Below are positions 45,961-59,669 of a stretch of DNA of 64,000 nucleotides, piece by piece; the stretch's first letter is position 1, and each line of letters begins with the position of its first letter. The position numbers and the translations under genes are program-made. The notes beneath the pieces are model-generated. The model was not told the origin of the DNA. It searched no databases and saw only the letters and a program-made list of their open reading frames with translations. Origin of the DNA: Annona cherimola (lineage: Eukaryota; Streptophyta; Magnoliopsida; Magnoliales; Annonaceae); the NCBI GenBank assembly GCA_030490835.1, contig CM059972.1, forward strand, positions 90,319,137 to 90,383,136, given 5' to 3'.

Positions 45961-48548
45961 GATTTGATAGCATCTCCTCAAGATTTTTCACATTAAGAGA
46001 GGCATAAGATCGCATCATGCGAGAATATACCTATATCACTCTAGATATCCACATTAATATATCAAATAGCCATATGGCAGCAGAAACTACTTAAATCTCG
46101 ATCACTTTCATCATTTACATCTCATCATTTATACATGAAAGCAAGGCTACCAACCATAACGAAAGTAAAATACACACTAACAAACCACAGATACAATAAT
46201 AAGTCGATAGGCCACATATTCATAAATCAAAATCCAATATACACATATATATCTCATTGCTCATCATATAATACATACATATGTATATCTCTAATCTCAC
46301 ATATATGTCAATCTCAAATGATTACAACCCATGGTTAACATGACTTATACCTGCCACAATCCACCTCAACTCGAGATTAAACACCACCCAACCCATAGGT
46401 AGTTATCTGCAACGTTAGTCCTACTAAAAACCATCGATAACATATGTGTGAGTTCAAGCAAACTTAGTAACTATGATTAGTGAAAGAAATGGCAAACTTA
46501 GGCCAAATCCAACATGTGTGTCATGTAACCATATGCAATACAAACACTAAGCTCTAACTATCTGCACATAATAATGTCATGTCATAAACACACGTGCAAA
46601 CAATCTATTCTTATGTTAATCAAGGGCCATAACCAACTCTATCCTCATATCTATCATGGCCACAAATAACTCTATGAAAATTATGCGTGCACAACACTCA
46701 TGTCACATGTATCATGCTCATGCCAACACCATGTATCATATGATTTCTTAAAACTATAGCTACAAATAACTAAAATATTTCCCAAGGATTTAGCCCCAAT
46801 TTAATAAAAATTAACACATGGCAAGTCAAATCCAATGCCTAAATCATACCATAATCCAACCATCCACACGAATCATGCCAATGTATAACTCACCCTCTAA
46901 TGCTCCCATTAATCTTTGCTTCAAGCTAGATTTTACTAAGTTTTATCCTCACCCATATCAAACATAATATAAACCCATCCCAATCTATCATAACCTTCAA
47001 CACAAGGGCTATACGATTTTAATAATAATCCAACTACAACCTCAAACAATCAAATTTCGATCTCAATGTCTAGAGCTATAACTCATGCACATCAAACCAA
47101 CATATCCTATTCTATACAAAACTCATTCTCACATGTCAAGCATATGTGCAATACATCATTAACACCATCAAGATTTTACTTTCGTGATTTGAAAAGAAAT
47201 CAACCTACTTACCTTATGCGAAGATATTCTTAAATTCTCTCTTAACCTTGTCCTGAATCCATACAATCCATGCTCCTTGATCTTAGATGGGTTATCCAAA
47301 CTTGTTTTATGAAGGTTTTTAGGAGGGCTAAATAAAGTGGAAAAAACAAAAGAAGAAAAGGAGAAGAATTGGAGAAAAATACGTAAAATGACCACAACCC
47401 CATATATATACACTCATGAACAACTACTGCCCCATTTGGTTCTTTGTCCAGGTCATCTCTTAGGAACTACATGCTCTTATGTGATTTAGGGGGAATCACA
47501 TGCCCCCTTGTGGGTTCGCAAAACTCTACTATTATACTTATAACTTTTTCTATACAACTGCGATTAATAATTTTTTTTAATAAAATTTCTAACTTCAAGT
47601 ATTATCTATTCAAAATTTTGAGCTTAAAATTTCATTATTACAAACTTTGAAATGTATTTTACTATACACCTTTGCTGGAAATTCCACCTATTCACAATAG
47701 CTGTCTTTATACCATGCAAAAATATTTTTAAATATCAATCTAATTATTCTTACACCTCTTTTATCCTCATAATATAACATTTATGTTTTGGTTAAAATGT
47801 CTCACATAAAATTTGACTCATCAACCTAACTCTTTTTAATTGTTTTGTCTTTGCAACATATCTCATCGGCCCAACTAACATTTATTATTTCTAATAACCT
47901 CAAAATCACTTATTGTACGTCACATATGTATTTAGCATATCATCCATGCTAGAAATTATTAAGTTTCATATGATTTCTAAAGCTTTGCCTATCAAGTTCA
48001 TTTATTACAAAATTTTCACTCGATTTCATTCCCAAAATAATCAAATAATTTAATTCTCAAAAGTATTATCTTGATTTCATTCCCAAGCATGATGAATGCA
48101 TTGAAATTATGATTAAAATCTTTTCCATATAAATCATGGCCCCTATCAATGATCTTTGATTATTTTTACTATCTTAATTCTTTTCGGCTTAATTATACCA
48201 TTAGAACAACATTTCATTAATCTATTAAATCTACCACTCAAAATTCTCCCATAATAATGTACATCAATATTAAAGATGATAGGCATCTCATCTATGCCTA
48301 AGCTTGCTTCAAATCAAATCAACTCCAAATAATGCCTCTTTCCAGTTTAAAATCTATACACAAGAGTCGAAATTCAAACATTCATCGTTTAATTAAACGA
48401 GGGGTTCCTATATGTCCAAAATCACATAATAAACAAATAAAAACCTATTTTAGGCTTTTACTAAGCCATTTGTCAAAATTCACAATTCAATTCTCAACAA
48501 AGGAAATTTGCACATTTGCCACAACTAACAATTCTATTTTTATAGAAT
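45961..48548 (-). repeat. LTR-like or UTR-like DNA of an unassigned retroelement (minus strand)
   Basis: On the minus strand a TATA-like GTATATATATGGGG (about 47400-47413) is followed about 190 bases later by a splice-donor-like CATAAGGTAAGTAGG (about 47205-47218), the layout of an LTR promoter and leader. 48043-48290 is repeated, diverged, at 53897-54150 in the same orientation. The open frames here are short and unconvincing. Confidence 0.4.
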
Positions 48549-49900
48549 TGTCAAGGCTCATTTTGCACTCATTTTGAACGTTAGTTTAAGAGAAACATGT
48601 AAATTTATATAGATTTTACATTAGTTTTCACCATTTCTACATTTCAGGCCTTGTGTATATATTTCATGCATTTTTAGTTTAATTCAATGCAAATCGTGTT
48701 CATTACATCATTTAGAATAACATTTACTTGTTTTGTATTTTTTGTTGTAAGAAAAGATGATGGCTAATTTACAGACTTCATGCCAAAGTCATGAGAAGAG
48801 AGTTACAACGCAAGAAAACATCAATATTCAAGATAAAAAATTGGCACTCCGGTGCCAATCCCTGCACATGTGAAATCTCACACGTGTCTCGCTCCATTTT
48901 GCAAGGGGTATAAATACTCTCTTATGATTTCTAAAAAATAAGAGAAGGGGTCATGAAGGAGAGCTCAAGAGAGGATAAAAGAAAGGAATTCAACGCCAAA
49001 GAGAAGAACAAGTTGAGATCTAAGCTATTTCATGGGAAATCATTGAATTTCATCTCCTCTTTTCATTTCTCTTTTTATTTTTCTTATTCTCTTTCCTTGG
49101 GATGTATGTACACATGATTTGGATGAGAATCTCTATCATATTCATGGGCTGAAACTCGTGATGATTATGATGAACTTGAACTCTATACTATGTTTAACTT
49201 AGTTTTTTGTGCTTGAAATGAATATTTGATGTTGCTATAACTTATGTTGTGTGGGATTATCTTCACATATTATGTTTAATGCTTCGACAAGCTTGGTCGT
49301 CTTATAGATTGATGTAATATTTAGATCTACACTTGAAAAAGTGAGGTTTAGATGAGATCCATATGTAAAGCATAGGTTTCTAGCCACTTGTGGTGGTTAG
49401 ATATTAATATAGATAAGAATATACATATTAACTCTATGTGATCGTGTTTAGGTTGTGTGCAAATCAACCTTGTTTTAATCCGTTACATGGGAACATAGCA
49501 ATTGATTAAAACATCGTTAGGTTTATATATGTTGGAAGACCTATATAAATATAAATGAAGTTAGATCAGTAATTCTCCATACAACTAATTAAAATGGAAC
49601 AAATTTGACATAGTTCGAGTCAAGAGATTCATAAATCCCATCTATCTAATCATCCCCTTGAGATTCTTCATTAGCGGTACTCTTATTACTAGTTAATGTA
49701 GATAATTCTCTTTACTTCTGATAAAAATTTCATTTAATAAAAAATTCATAATTGGCAAGTGAAATTATTGGTAGCGCTATGATTTAACTCTACCTCCTCA
49801 TGGGATGGACACTGCATTCATATTTTATTAATTATCGACATGTATACTTCCGTTATAACCAGTATTTTAATTAAATATATACTTAGCTCGTCAACAACTT
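48549..49900 (+). mobile_element. LTR, plus orientation, family also at 60315-61817
   Basis: Begins near TGTCAAGGCTCATTTTGC and ends near TTAGCTCGTCAACA. It has a TATA box GGGTATAAATACTC at about 48909 and a GGCACTCCGGTGCC palindrome before it. The words CATTTACTTGTTTTGTATTT, CCTCATGGGATGGACAC and TTAGCTCGT have counterparts in the reversed copy at 60315-61817. No internal region or clear duplication, so probably a solo LTR with approximate limits. Confidence 0.55.
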
Positions 49901-49985
49901 ACACAATCTTTCACATATTGAGCTCTTGATTTCGAAAATCCTACTATCATGTGACTCCTTAAGCTAAATTATATATATCACTATT

Positions 49986-52695
49986 TGTGGCGCCCCGAAC
50001 CGAGGCGTCCACATAGGCCTTAATCCGGGATCTTGTTGATTGGTAAATATGACTCAGGATTGTTACCCTGATCACGCGGTGGATACTTAATTGGATCCGT
50101 CTAATTTTTTTTCTTTTTCTTTCATCACATAAGCATACACTTTATTTATAATAGACTTATCCATATCGTCATAAAATTATTAATATCTTCTTTTTATTGA
50201 AATAATTCACATAAGTACAATCATGTTTGTAATATCTATAAAACATGACTTCAACATAATTTTCATACATTTATCCCTTTGGACGCATATATAGATCTGT
50301 AATTAAATTTGCAGGTCATTTCTACCTGGCATCCTTTATGAGTCAGCTCCATAGCCTGTTTATTATTTTGAAAACACATATGAGTAATAATACTCAGTAA
50401 GCAAGCCTTTTTCTTTGGCAAGTAAATAATTTTTTTCATTCAAATGCATTTCTCCCCATTTGGTAGGAGACACTTACCAAGTGATCAATTACCAATGGGA
50501 CAGAAACCTTTTCATGCATTTCATGAGAATGCAATGCATTCATTCATTTATGGCTTTCCTTGTGCCTCTAACCTCTCTGGGAGGACGCCGCCGGCACACA
50601 GCCCTTGCGACTTGGCAATAGTGAAAGGGGACCCTCTGATCCACTTACTACCTCCATCAAAATCTCTTTCTTGTGCACCATGTTCATACATATGACGACA
50701 TGACATGCTCCATAAAACTTGATAAATCATTTAGAAAGTAATTTAATAAGCAGTTAGCAATCATTTCATGTAAAGCAGTATAGGAATGACCATCCTTAAA
50801 TTTAATTCATAAAACACGTAAGCAAACAATTTGCGATCATTTAGAAATATTTTAGAAAGCATATAGCTTGCTTACCTCCTTAGCCTGTGTCATCCTTATT
50901 TTCCTTTCCTTTTCCTATACAAGAAAAAATGATATTTTATCTATATTATTCCATGTCTTAGATTGCTTCCTATAAGTGCTTTATAATCATTCATTACCTC
51001 ATTTCTATAGAGGTTAATTTTATAAAGATACTTGGTCATTACCTCCTTATATGGATTTTTTTATCCATAAATCCTTTAAAAATTCCATCCATATATCCTC
51101 ATAAAATATAAAAATAAATCTCAATTTTTCTCTAAAATCACGCTGTTTACTGTTCATAGTTAATATAGCAAATTACTGTAGCAGATTACTGTTCATAATC
51201 ACTGTTCATCATCACTGTTCATAATCACTGTTGCATGGGTACTGTTCACATTTACTGTTCACAGCAACGTGGGTTTCTACTATTCATGGGTTCCAAAAAT
51301 TGATATTTTTTTCAAAAATAAAAAATACCATGACATAGCTTATGCTTAGTATATCATGGAAAAATACATAAATTATGAATTTATCATCATTAACTCAGCC
51401 AAATAAATCATTTTCTTCATATACTAAAAATAAACATAAATTCACTTAAGCATAATCCTTAATTCCAAAAATCATGAAGTTAATATATCATCATTTCAAC
51501 ATCATATTTATCATATTCATACATCCAAAATTATCAGTTATCATTTTTGGAGTATTATTTACACATATCATATGCTATCTTCCCGAATGCTCCATCATTG
51601 CTCCAAATTTTTGATATTCTGGTATAATTCCAATTAAGCATTATAACTATGCTTATTTTCTCATGATTAGATATTATCTAAGCATGATTTTATCCTACTT
51701 AATACTCAAAAGAAATTTGGAAAGAAATCACTTACCCGACGTGGAGATATCCCTCTTTTTCACACTTTCTCTCTCTAACTTTCTCCTCAAGGCTAAAACA
51801 TGGTGGGGGTGAAAAATGCTCAAATGGAGCTGGGTTTGCTGTGCTTTAGATGTCCCCCCTTGGCCCCTATTTATAGGGCTTGATTTTTCATAAAATTGGA
51901 TTTTACCCCCGTTGCTTAAGGTGTTAAATTGCAAATGTGTTTTTTTCTAATTTCAAAAGTGCATGGAGCCTTGTGTACCCACCATACAGCTGCTCCATCC
52001 CCCCTATAGCAGCCCTATTTTCATGATTTTTTTATTTTTAAAATTATTTAATTTAGGCTAATTAAATCTTAGCCATTGATCTTGGATGAGGATGAATTTT
52101 GACCATTGATTTTGTTCAATATTCCCCAACTACCCCCTACATGTCCCTTCCATTGCTATTTTTTATTTTTTATTTTTATTTTTTTAATTATTTAATTTAA
52201 TAAAAAGTCAAAAGAAGCATTAATGAAAAATTGAGCTACTTTTTGATCTCCTTTTGACGTTTCATCTTGATCCTTAATTTATAATTTTCATCACATCTTA
52301 ATCCATTCATCATGTCCATCATAGATTTTTAACCATCCATAAAAAATTTCATCTAAATCCGACGCCTGGATTGCAAATCATGAATTTTTCTTTAATTTTT
52401 CACTAAAATCCAAAATTGGATTAAAATATAAAAAAGAATTGCTATTTCGTCTTGTAGTGATTAAATCTCTTTTTTGTCTTTTTGTGATTAAGTTAATCCA
52501 AGTGATTAATTCTTCATCATGTGTCTTAATCCAAGGGTTACTATTCATGTGCACTATTCATCTGAATTTCATAAATAATTATTTTAACCTCTATTCCCAC
52601 ATATTTTATATTCATGAATGTATATTTTCCAAATATATTACCTAAAGTGTACAACCCTAGGATTTTATACACGTGTCTAAGATCGGGTTTTCACA
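49986..52695 (-). mobile_element. 2.7-kb solo LTR (Ty3/gypsy-type, minus orientation)
   Basis: Plus strand starts TGTGGCGCCCCGAACC and ends GATCGGGTTTTCACA, with the 5-bp duplication CTATT on both sides (49981-49985, 52696-52700). There is no coding region, so it is a solo LTR of 2,710 bp. The minus strand begins TGTGAAAACCCGATCTTAGA and carries a TATA box CCCTATAAATAGGGG (51864-51878) and a splice-donor-like GGGTAAGTGATTTC (51726-51738), which set the orientation. A cluster of ACTGTTCA words lies at 51146-51290. I associate this type with Del/Tekay gypsy LTRs, from general knowledge. Confidence 0.85.
51146..51290. repeat. ACTGTTCA word cluster in the solo LTR
   Basis: ACTGTTCATAATC, ACTGTTCATCATC and ACTGTTCACA recur eight or more times at irregular spacing within 145 bp. 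Confidence 0.8.
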
Positions 52696-52700
52696 CTATT

Positions 52701-54149
52701 GCTTATATAAAAGGTATATTACATTCTACTCCTAATGAAAGATTTATTATATTAACAAAAAGTTTCACCTTCGAAAATCATATATAAAATTATCTCGAGT
52801 ATGAATCTTAAATTCTTTTGAGTCCCTTAAGCACTTAATATACTCCCAATCCAATCAAATCAACCAAGATCCCCTCCACCTAAGGTTCTTATATATAATC
52901 CCTCCTCTCATTTTGCAGAATAAACACAATTCAAGACTTAAGTTGCTTCACTCTAATCTTTCTATCAACTCATTGTCATTGTCAACTATCATCATGAAAC
53001 TATCAAATAAATATTAGACTCATCATCAATCATTCTATTTCATCAAACATCACAATCAACTATAGGTTTAAGTCCTTTAACATCCATTCCAATAATATCA
53101 ATCCCACAAATTCTATCAAATCCATAACCAAACTCAATGTCAGGTCCAACCTCAAATCTATTAATGTCAAGACACTCTTTAATTTATAACAAAGATCAAA
53201 TCCCTCAATTTATGCAATACTGATCATATACCAATCGTACATAGAAGGTCAACATTCGAACTATAATTCTCTATAGAATCTCTTCAACCAATATTGGGAA
53301 TCCAATCCCAAATCTCAAGCAAAATATAAATCTAGTACCAAGATACATCCTCTTAAATCACAAAAATCCTAAGTAAAAAATCCCAACCATTACGAGGGAC
53401 TAATCGCTCCAAATCAATCTGATATCTCGAATCAATTTCCAAACCTCTTAAATTCAATCACATCAAAAATCAATATCAAGGATTAAGTTTGCTATCTCAA
53501 TCCATCACATAATCAACATTAGAAATTAAATTCTCAAGCTACAAAATTCAAAACTTGATAATGAACTTAACACTGATAGTCACCATAAACACCCAAAATA
53601 AAATTCAATAACAATGAATTTTCATAACTTTAACCACATGAACAAAATATATCCTGATGAACCAAGTACACTAACTTCTAACTTCCTTCATCATTCCAAA
53701 TCCAGACCAATAATCTTATTTGTCATCTCTTTAGGTAATCATCCTTCCACAATACAACGCAATATAACGTATCATCTATATAACATAAATCAGTTAACAT
53801 ATTCTCTTTGTCTTGAGAAATCATTTTATCATTTTTAATTTATATCTCTAAACTAATACTCTATACTAATTTAATTCATCTCAACTTCCACCTTGCTTCC
53901 AAATAGTTCAATTCTCAAAATTACTATCTCGATTTCATTTCCAAGTATCATGAATACATTTTAGTTATGATTGGAATCATTCTCATGCAAATTATAGTTC
54001 TCATCAATGATCCTCAATCACTTTTACTATCTTAGTTCTTTCATGTATAACTACACTATTAGGCCAATTTTCATCAATTTAATAAATTTACCATTCGAAT
54101 CTTTCCCATAATCAGCTCTATCATTATAAACATATAAGTTAAATGTGTT
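52701..54149. repeat. Decayed retroelement DNA, second copy of the 48.0-48.3 kb segment
   Basis: AT-rich DNA with no long frame. 53897-54149 matches 48043-48290 (CATTTCCAAGTATCATGAAT against CATTCCCAAGCATGATGAAT, and a shared ACTATCTTA-TTCTTT word). It ends where the copia 5' LTR homology starts. Confidence 0.4.
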
Positions 54150-54453
54150 ATCTCAGATTTGGTGAGATGCATCTTCTGCTATTTACTTCATTGTAATCCA
54201 TCACTGTGGTGATGATGAAATCCTCTAGTCTTTACTAGAAAAGAAATTGCAGTGTAATCCCATTATTTTATAGTGGAAGTTTGCTTCGAATGGGTCTTGT
54301 AGTTTTTTTCCTTTATCAAAGAAGGGTTTTCCACATAAAATTTAGGGTATATTTTTATAGATTTAATTATTGATTGTTTGTGCTATTTATTGCTTAAAAA
54401 TTAGCTATCGTATTTAATCTACATAAAAGGAGATAATTCAAAAAATTCCAACA
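54150..54453 (+). repeat. 5' LTR of the Ty1/copia element (left-truncated)
   Basis: Matches the 3' part of the LTR at 59105-59629: TTATTTTATAGTGGAAGTTT, CTTTTATCAAAGAGGG-like and TTTTCCACATAAAA words in the same order. It ends TTCCAACA just before the primer site. Its first 200 bp or so, including the TG start, are missing. Confidence 0.75.
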
Positions 54454-54455
54454 AG

Positions 54456-54468
54456 TGGTGTCATAGCC
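54456..54468 (+). other. Primer binding site of the Ty1/copia element
   Basis: TGGTGTCATAGCC, two bases from TGGTATCAGAGCC (tRNA-Met). It lies two bases after the LTR end. Confidence 0.75.
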
Positions 54469-54519
54469 TTGCTTCTTTTTTGCATAATTTTTCTTGTATG
54501 GGTTAAACGGAAGAAACAT

Positions 54520-57500
54520 CATGCATAATGCTCAAACTCACATTGTCAAATTATTTAATATAGAAAACAAGGATAGAAGATATTTTATGCTGCAAAAAGT
54601 TTTTATTTGACTATTAAAGTGAAAGGTGTGAAGCCCATAGATAAAGTTCAAAATGATTGTGATGTGTTCAATAGAAAGGTGATTGGTCATGTCTGGCAAT
54701 GGGTCGATTAGAATATTTTTCACTATGTAGTTAAGAAAATTAATGCATTTCTAATCAGCTATAAATAAGACCTTTCTAATTAAAAGACTTGCTAATATGA
54801 AGTAAAAGATGAATAGAAACTAGCTGAAGCACTAGTCACAGGTAGGGGTGCAACTTGGTACCGAGTCGGTCCAAACCCGCCCAACTTGACCCAGTACCAA
54901 AACAAAAAATGGATTTTGTTTTTTTGTTTTTTTTTCAAAATAGACCCGGTTTCAACCCGACCTATAGAAACCCGAAACCAAAACTGGGTTCGCACTAACC
55001 CGGTGACAAAACCCTATCCGGTATAATTTATATAATTTTTCATAAATTATACATGTTTTTTAGTTTTTTTGGAAACTTTGGAGACATGAACTCATTTGAA
55101 TTTTGAATTTGTTTAAAAGTGGATGTAAACTTATTTAAACTTGAGATTTGTTTATATTGTCATTTTAAATTTGGATTGCACTTAAATTAGATTGGAATGT
55201 TGAACCATTATACTTGTGTATTTAGATTTAGTTGCTTTGAATAACCGTTATGTGGATTATATTTGAATTTGAGTTGGTATGATAAATCTATTTCATATTA
55301 TACTTTCTGTTAGTATGAGAAATCTGTTGGTTTGAATTTCAGATCGTAGTATAAATTTGATTCATATTTTAAGTTTATTGGTATGAAAAGTGGTCAATTT
55401 CTATTTTAGCAATTTATATGATAAATATTCAATTTGAATTCAATTTCAGCAATTTATATGATAATGTTTAGTTTCAACTACAATAGTTGGTAAGATATGC
55501 TTATTTTCTATTTGCTACACTTGAGTTATTTTCATTAGCTATTAAATAGAAATGACCAGCTAGTCATAAAACTAATTAATTTGTAATTTATTTATGTCTA
55601 TAGGGTGCTGAAAAATTACTTGCAGAGTTCATTCAAAGAATATTGCAGAATTCAGCATGATGTTGCAGAATTCTTTGAAAGGATGTTGCAGAATTCAGCG
55701 TGAGACTTAACTTCATAAACACAGGTATGTATATTCCAATAATTTTCTTTTAAATTACAATTAAATTTGGAAAAAATAGTTTATCGGTAACCCGAATTCT
55801 AACCCGAAACCAAACCAAAACCAATGCGAACCCGGTCTGAACCCGGATTAAATTCTTAGGGTTTGGGTTTGGGTTCACTCCAACCCAGTATAATCCGACC
55901 CGAGTTGCATCCCTAGTCACAGGAAACAAGGGGAGAAATCAATATAATTCTCACAACAATAATGATCGTGACGAGTCCAAATGGAGACATGATAAATCAA
56001 GAGGGAGATTAAAGTCAAGAGGTATTAAATTCCATCATTGTTGTAATCTTGAACATGTAATTAAAGAACGCAGAAAGTTGAAAAGAGAGGAAGAGCATAA
56101 GAAGAGAAACGAAGAAAAAGAAAGAAGACACAGAAAAAGCAACAGTTGTATTTGAAGATGACATCATCATAGCCTATGATGTTGATTGTTTTGTCAATGA
56201 TGTGTTTTCATTGATAACAAATTCTATAGATTCTTTGCATGTTGCTCCACATACAGAGTTCTTCTCATCTTACACCAGTGTTGATTTTGGCTATGTGAGG
56301 ATGAAAAACGATGACAGATGTGATGTTTGGCTAGAGACAAACATGAGATGTATACTATTGATAAAGGGTGTTAAGCATGTTCCAAAACTTCAGTTCAATT
56401 TAATCTCTGCAAGACAATTAGATAATGATGGATACCATCATCATTTTGCTGGTAGTAATGGAAATTGACCAAAGGCTCCCTTTTCTTAGCTAAGGGAAAG
56501 AAGACAAACACTCTTTACAGAACTTATATGAAGGTTGCTAATGCTAAGGGAGAAGTGAATGTAGTAGAGCATGAATCCTCCACAGGGCTAGACTCAAGTG
56601 ACTTGGTCACATGAGCGATAAAGTTTGGATATTTTTACTAAAAAGCAACTTTTGCCTAAAGATTTGCCACTAAACTATGCACTGATTGTTTAGTTAGTAA
56701 ATAACACAGAGTTGCATTTCGTAAATCCTCTCAACATAGAAGACAAGATTTACTTGATTTATTGCATATCGATGTGTGCTCTAAAAGTGATAGAACTCTT
56801 AGTGGTGTTATATATTTCTTTACTTTCAGTGATGATCATTTTAAGAAAGTGTAGACCTAGACAATGATAGTAAAAAATGAGGTTTTAAGTGTCTTCAAGC
56901 ATTTCCATGCTAGTGTTGAAAGATGAACAGGAAAGAAATTAAATTGTGTTCGTGTTAACAATAGTGATGAATAAGGAGGACCATTTGAAATGTACTGCAG
57001 TGAACGGGGTATCAAACTTGAAAAGATAATTCCCAAGATGCCTCGACAGAACAGTGTTGTAAGGAAAATGGACAGAAGTATTTGTCAAAGAGTCAAATGT
57101 ATGTTCTCTCATTTGCAACTCCCAAAGTCTTTTTGGGTGGGGCAATAAGGACTGCAGTTGATTTGATTAACCTTTCTTCTTCAACTCTTTTGGATGACGA
57201 GATTCCTAAAAAGGTATGGAGAGAAAAAGATATCTCTTATGAGCACTTAAGAGTATTTGGTTACAAGGTATTTGTTCATATTTCCAAGGATGAATGATCC
57301 AAGTTAGATAGTAAAATCAAGTAGTGCATCTTTCTCAACTATGTGCATAAAGAATTTGGTTATAGATTATGAAATCTTATTAATAAGAAGATCATTAGAA
57401 GTAGAGATGCAATATTCTTAGATGATCAAACAATTGAAGATTTTGAAAAAATTACAAAAGCCAAAGTCTCTAGTAAAACGCCTTGTTGATTTGAGTTTAT

Positions 57501-59090
57501 TTGCCTCACCTACTATGCATATAGAAAATGAGGGAGATGTGCCAAATGCTACACTAGAACAACTAGTTGATCATGCTTCTCCACAACCACTAGTTAAGAC
57601 TTAATTGAGAAGGTCTACAAGATAACGTCAGCCATCGAAAAGGTATCCTCCTCATGAATATGTGATGTTTACTAATAAAGGTGAAACTCAAAGTTATCAA
57701 GAGATAGTGTCCCTTGAGCGTAGTGAAGAATGGATGGATGACATGCTAGAAGAGATGAATTCCTTGCATTGAAACCATACGTATGAGCTAGTAAAGTTAC
57801 CTGCAGATAAAAGAGCACACAAGAACAAGTAGGTTTTCATATTTAAAATAGATGAAGATAACTCATGGCTAAGATACAAGGAAAGATTAATTATGAAGCG
57901 ATTTGGTCAAACAAAAAGTGTTGACTTCTATGAGATCTTCTCACCCATGTTAAAGATGAATTTAGTCATACTTTTTAAAGCTTGGTAGCTAGCATGGATC
58001 TGGAGATCGAGCAACTTGATGTGAAGACTGCATTTCTTCATGGTGATTTATAGGACGGGGTATATATGGAGTAGTCAAAACGTTTTAAAGTTGTAGATAA
58101 GGAGAATTTGGTGTGTAAATTAATGAAAAGCTCATATGAACTTAAGCAGGCACCAAGGTAGTGGTACACAAAATTTTAGTTCTTTATGAGACAACATGGG
58201 CATGGTAGAACTACATCTAATCCTTGTGTATTGATAAAAAATTCTCCTCTAATGATTTTATTATTCTCCTATTATATGTGGATGACATGTTGGTTGTTAG
58301 TCATGATACTAGTATGATTAAAAAGTTAAAAGTGCAGTTAAGTTAATCCTTTGCTGGAAAGTATTTGGGACCGCCTAATAAAATTCTTCTCATGAAGATT
58401 ATTTGTGACAAGAAGAATAGAAAGTTTTGGCTATCCTAAGTAAGGTGTACTGAAAAATTATTGAAAAGGTTCAACATGGGCGAGAAAAAACCTATTTGGA
58501 TTCCACTTGTGAGTTATTTCAAATTAAGTTCTCATCAATGTCCTACAAGTGAAGAAAGGAAAGAAGAGAATGAAAATAGTTCTTTATTCATCTGTTGTCG
58601 GTAGTTTGATGTATGCCATGGTTATACAAGACTTGACAGCGTGTTCGCAGTTGGAGAAATGAGCCGATTTCTTTCAAATCTAGGCAAAGAGCATTGGAAA
58701 GCAGTAAAATGGATCCTTAAATATCTCAAAAGTAATTCCAAAGCTTCTAATTTGTAGAAGTGTATTGCATTGTCTACTATTGAACCAAGCAAAGAGCTGT
58801 TGTGGATGAAAAATTCTTCAAAGAGTTGGGAATGAACTAGAAAAAATTGAATTTGCATTGTGACAGTCATAGTACTATCCATCTTAGCAAAAATCCCACT
58901 TTTCATTCAAGGTCAAAGCATATTCAGGTATATTATTATTGGATTCAAGATGTGTTAGAGAGAAGTTGTTGCAACTTAAAAAGATTCATATACATGATAA
59001 TGGATTAGATATCATGACTAAGATAGTGACTAGCGAGAAGCTAATGATGAGCAAAGATATGGCAGGGTTGCTAGAGCCCTCCATATAGTT
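54520..59090 (+). pseudogene. Ty1/copia gag-pol (degenerate), interrupted by a MITE
   Basis: Coding region of a Ty1/copia element with many stops. Order: gag (from about 54530; a W-K-T-R-ED-like start), split by a hAT-like MITE at 54843-55915; a ruined zinc knuckle (about 56030); protease (56180-56460) in which the expected DTGA reads NSID before SLHVAPHTEFF; GAG-pre-integrase and integrase (about 56590-57300; FWVGAIRTAVDLINLSSS and HLRVFGYKVFVHISKDE); RT (about 57790-58440) still containing LYVDDML (YVDD at 58275-58286); RNase H remnants to about 59000 (HCDSHSTIHLSKNPTFH-like). The order protease-integrase-RT identifies copia. The integrase wording is closest to what I know of TNT1/Tork-type elements. 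Not functional. Confidence 0.9.
54843..55915. mobile_element. hAT-like MITE in the copia gag (1,073 bp)
   Basis: Starts TAGGGGTGCAACTTGG and ends CGAGTTGCATCCCTA, with a perfect 8-bp duplication GTCACAGG (54835-54842, 55916-55923). Removing it rejoins gag. GGGTT/AACCC words (CGAACCCGGTCTGAACCCGG) occur near both ends. Non-coding. Confidence 0.9.
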
Positions 59091-59103
59091 GGAAGGGGGA
59101 GAT
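59089..59103 (+). other. Polypurine tract of the Ty1/copia element
   Basis: TTGGAAGGGGGAGAT lies directly before the 3' LTR start; such tracts prime plus-strand synthesis. Confidence 0.8.
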
Positions 59104-59104
59104 C

Positions 59105-59629
59105 TGTTAATTGGTTGTCCTCCCACATGGAGGCAACCCACGTGTTGTCATGTGGGGACACAATTAATTTGCATTGTGTTGTTGTTGCACTTTTGGATTT
59201 TGTGCAAATAGAGTTTAAAAAATAGATTTTCTCTGTGGCACTTTTTCTTTAACATATACTCTTTATTCTGATTTTTCCCTTTAGAGTATCTGTAGTAGCA
59301 ATTCGTCTCTTCTAGCCACGAAAAATATAATGAATCTACTGGTTAAATTTGTTATTTTAGATTTGAAGAGATCCATCTTGTGTTATTTAGGTGATGATGA
59401 AATTCTTTGGCTTGTACTAGAGAAGATGTTGTGTTGTAATTCATTATTTTATAGTGGAAGTTTGCCTAGACTGAGTCCCATATTTTTTCCCTTTTATCAA
59501 AGAGGGATTTTCCACATAAAAATTGTAGATATCTTTTGTGATTTTGATTCTTGATTTTTGTGATATTTATTGCCTGAAAATTATCATCCTATTAATCTAT
59601 ACAAAGGGGATTGTCTAAAAATTCTAATA
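59105..59629 (+). repeat. 3' LTR of the Ty1/copia element (525 bp)
   Basis: Begins TGTTAATTGGTTGTCC and ends TTCTAATA, where the 5' copy has TTCCAACA. The two LTRs differ at many positions over the shared 300 bp, so the insertion is old. Confidence 0.8.
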
Positions 59630-59669
59630 TTAGTTGAGATTATTGTAAATACCCATAAAAAATCTTTGT

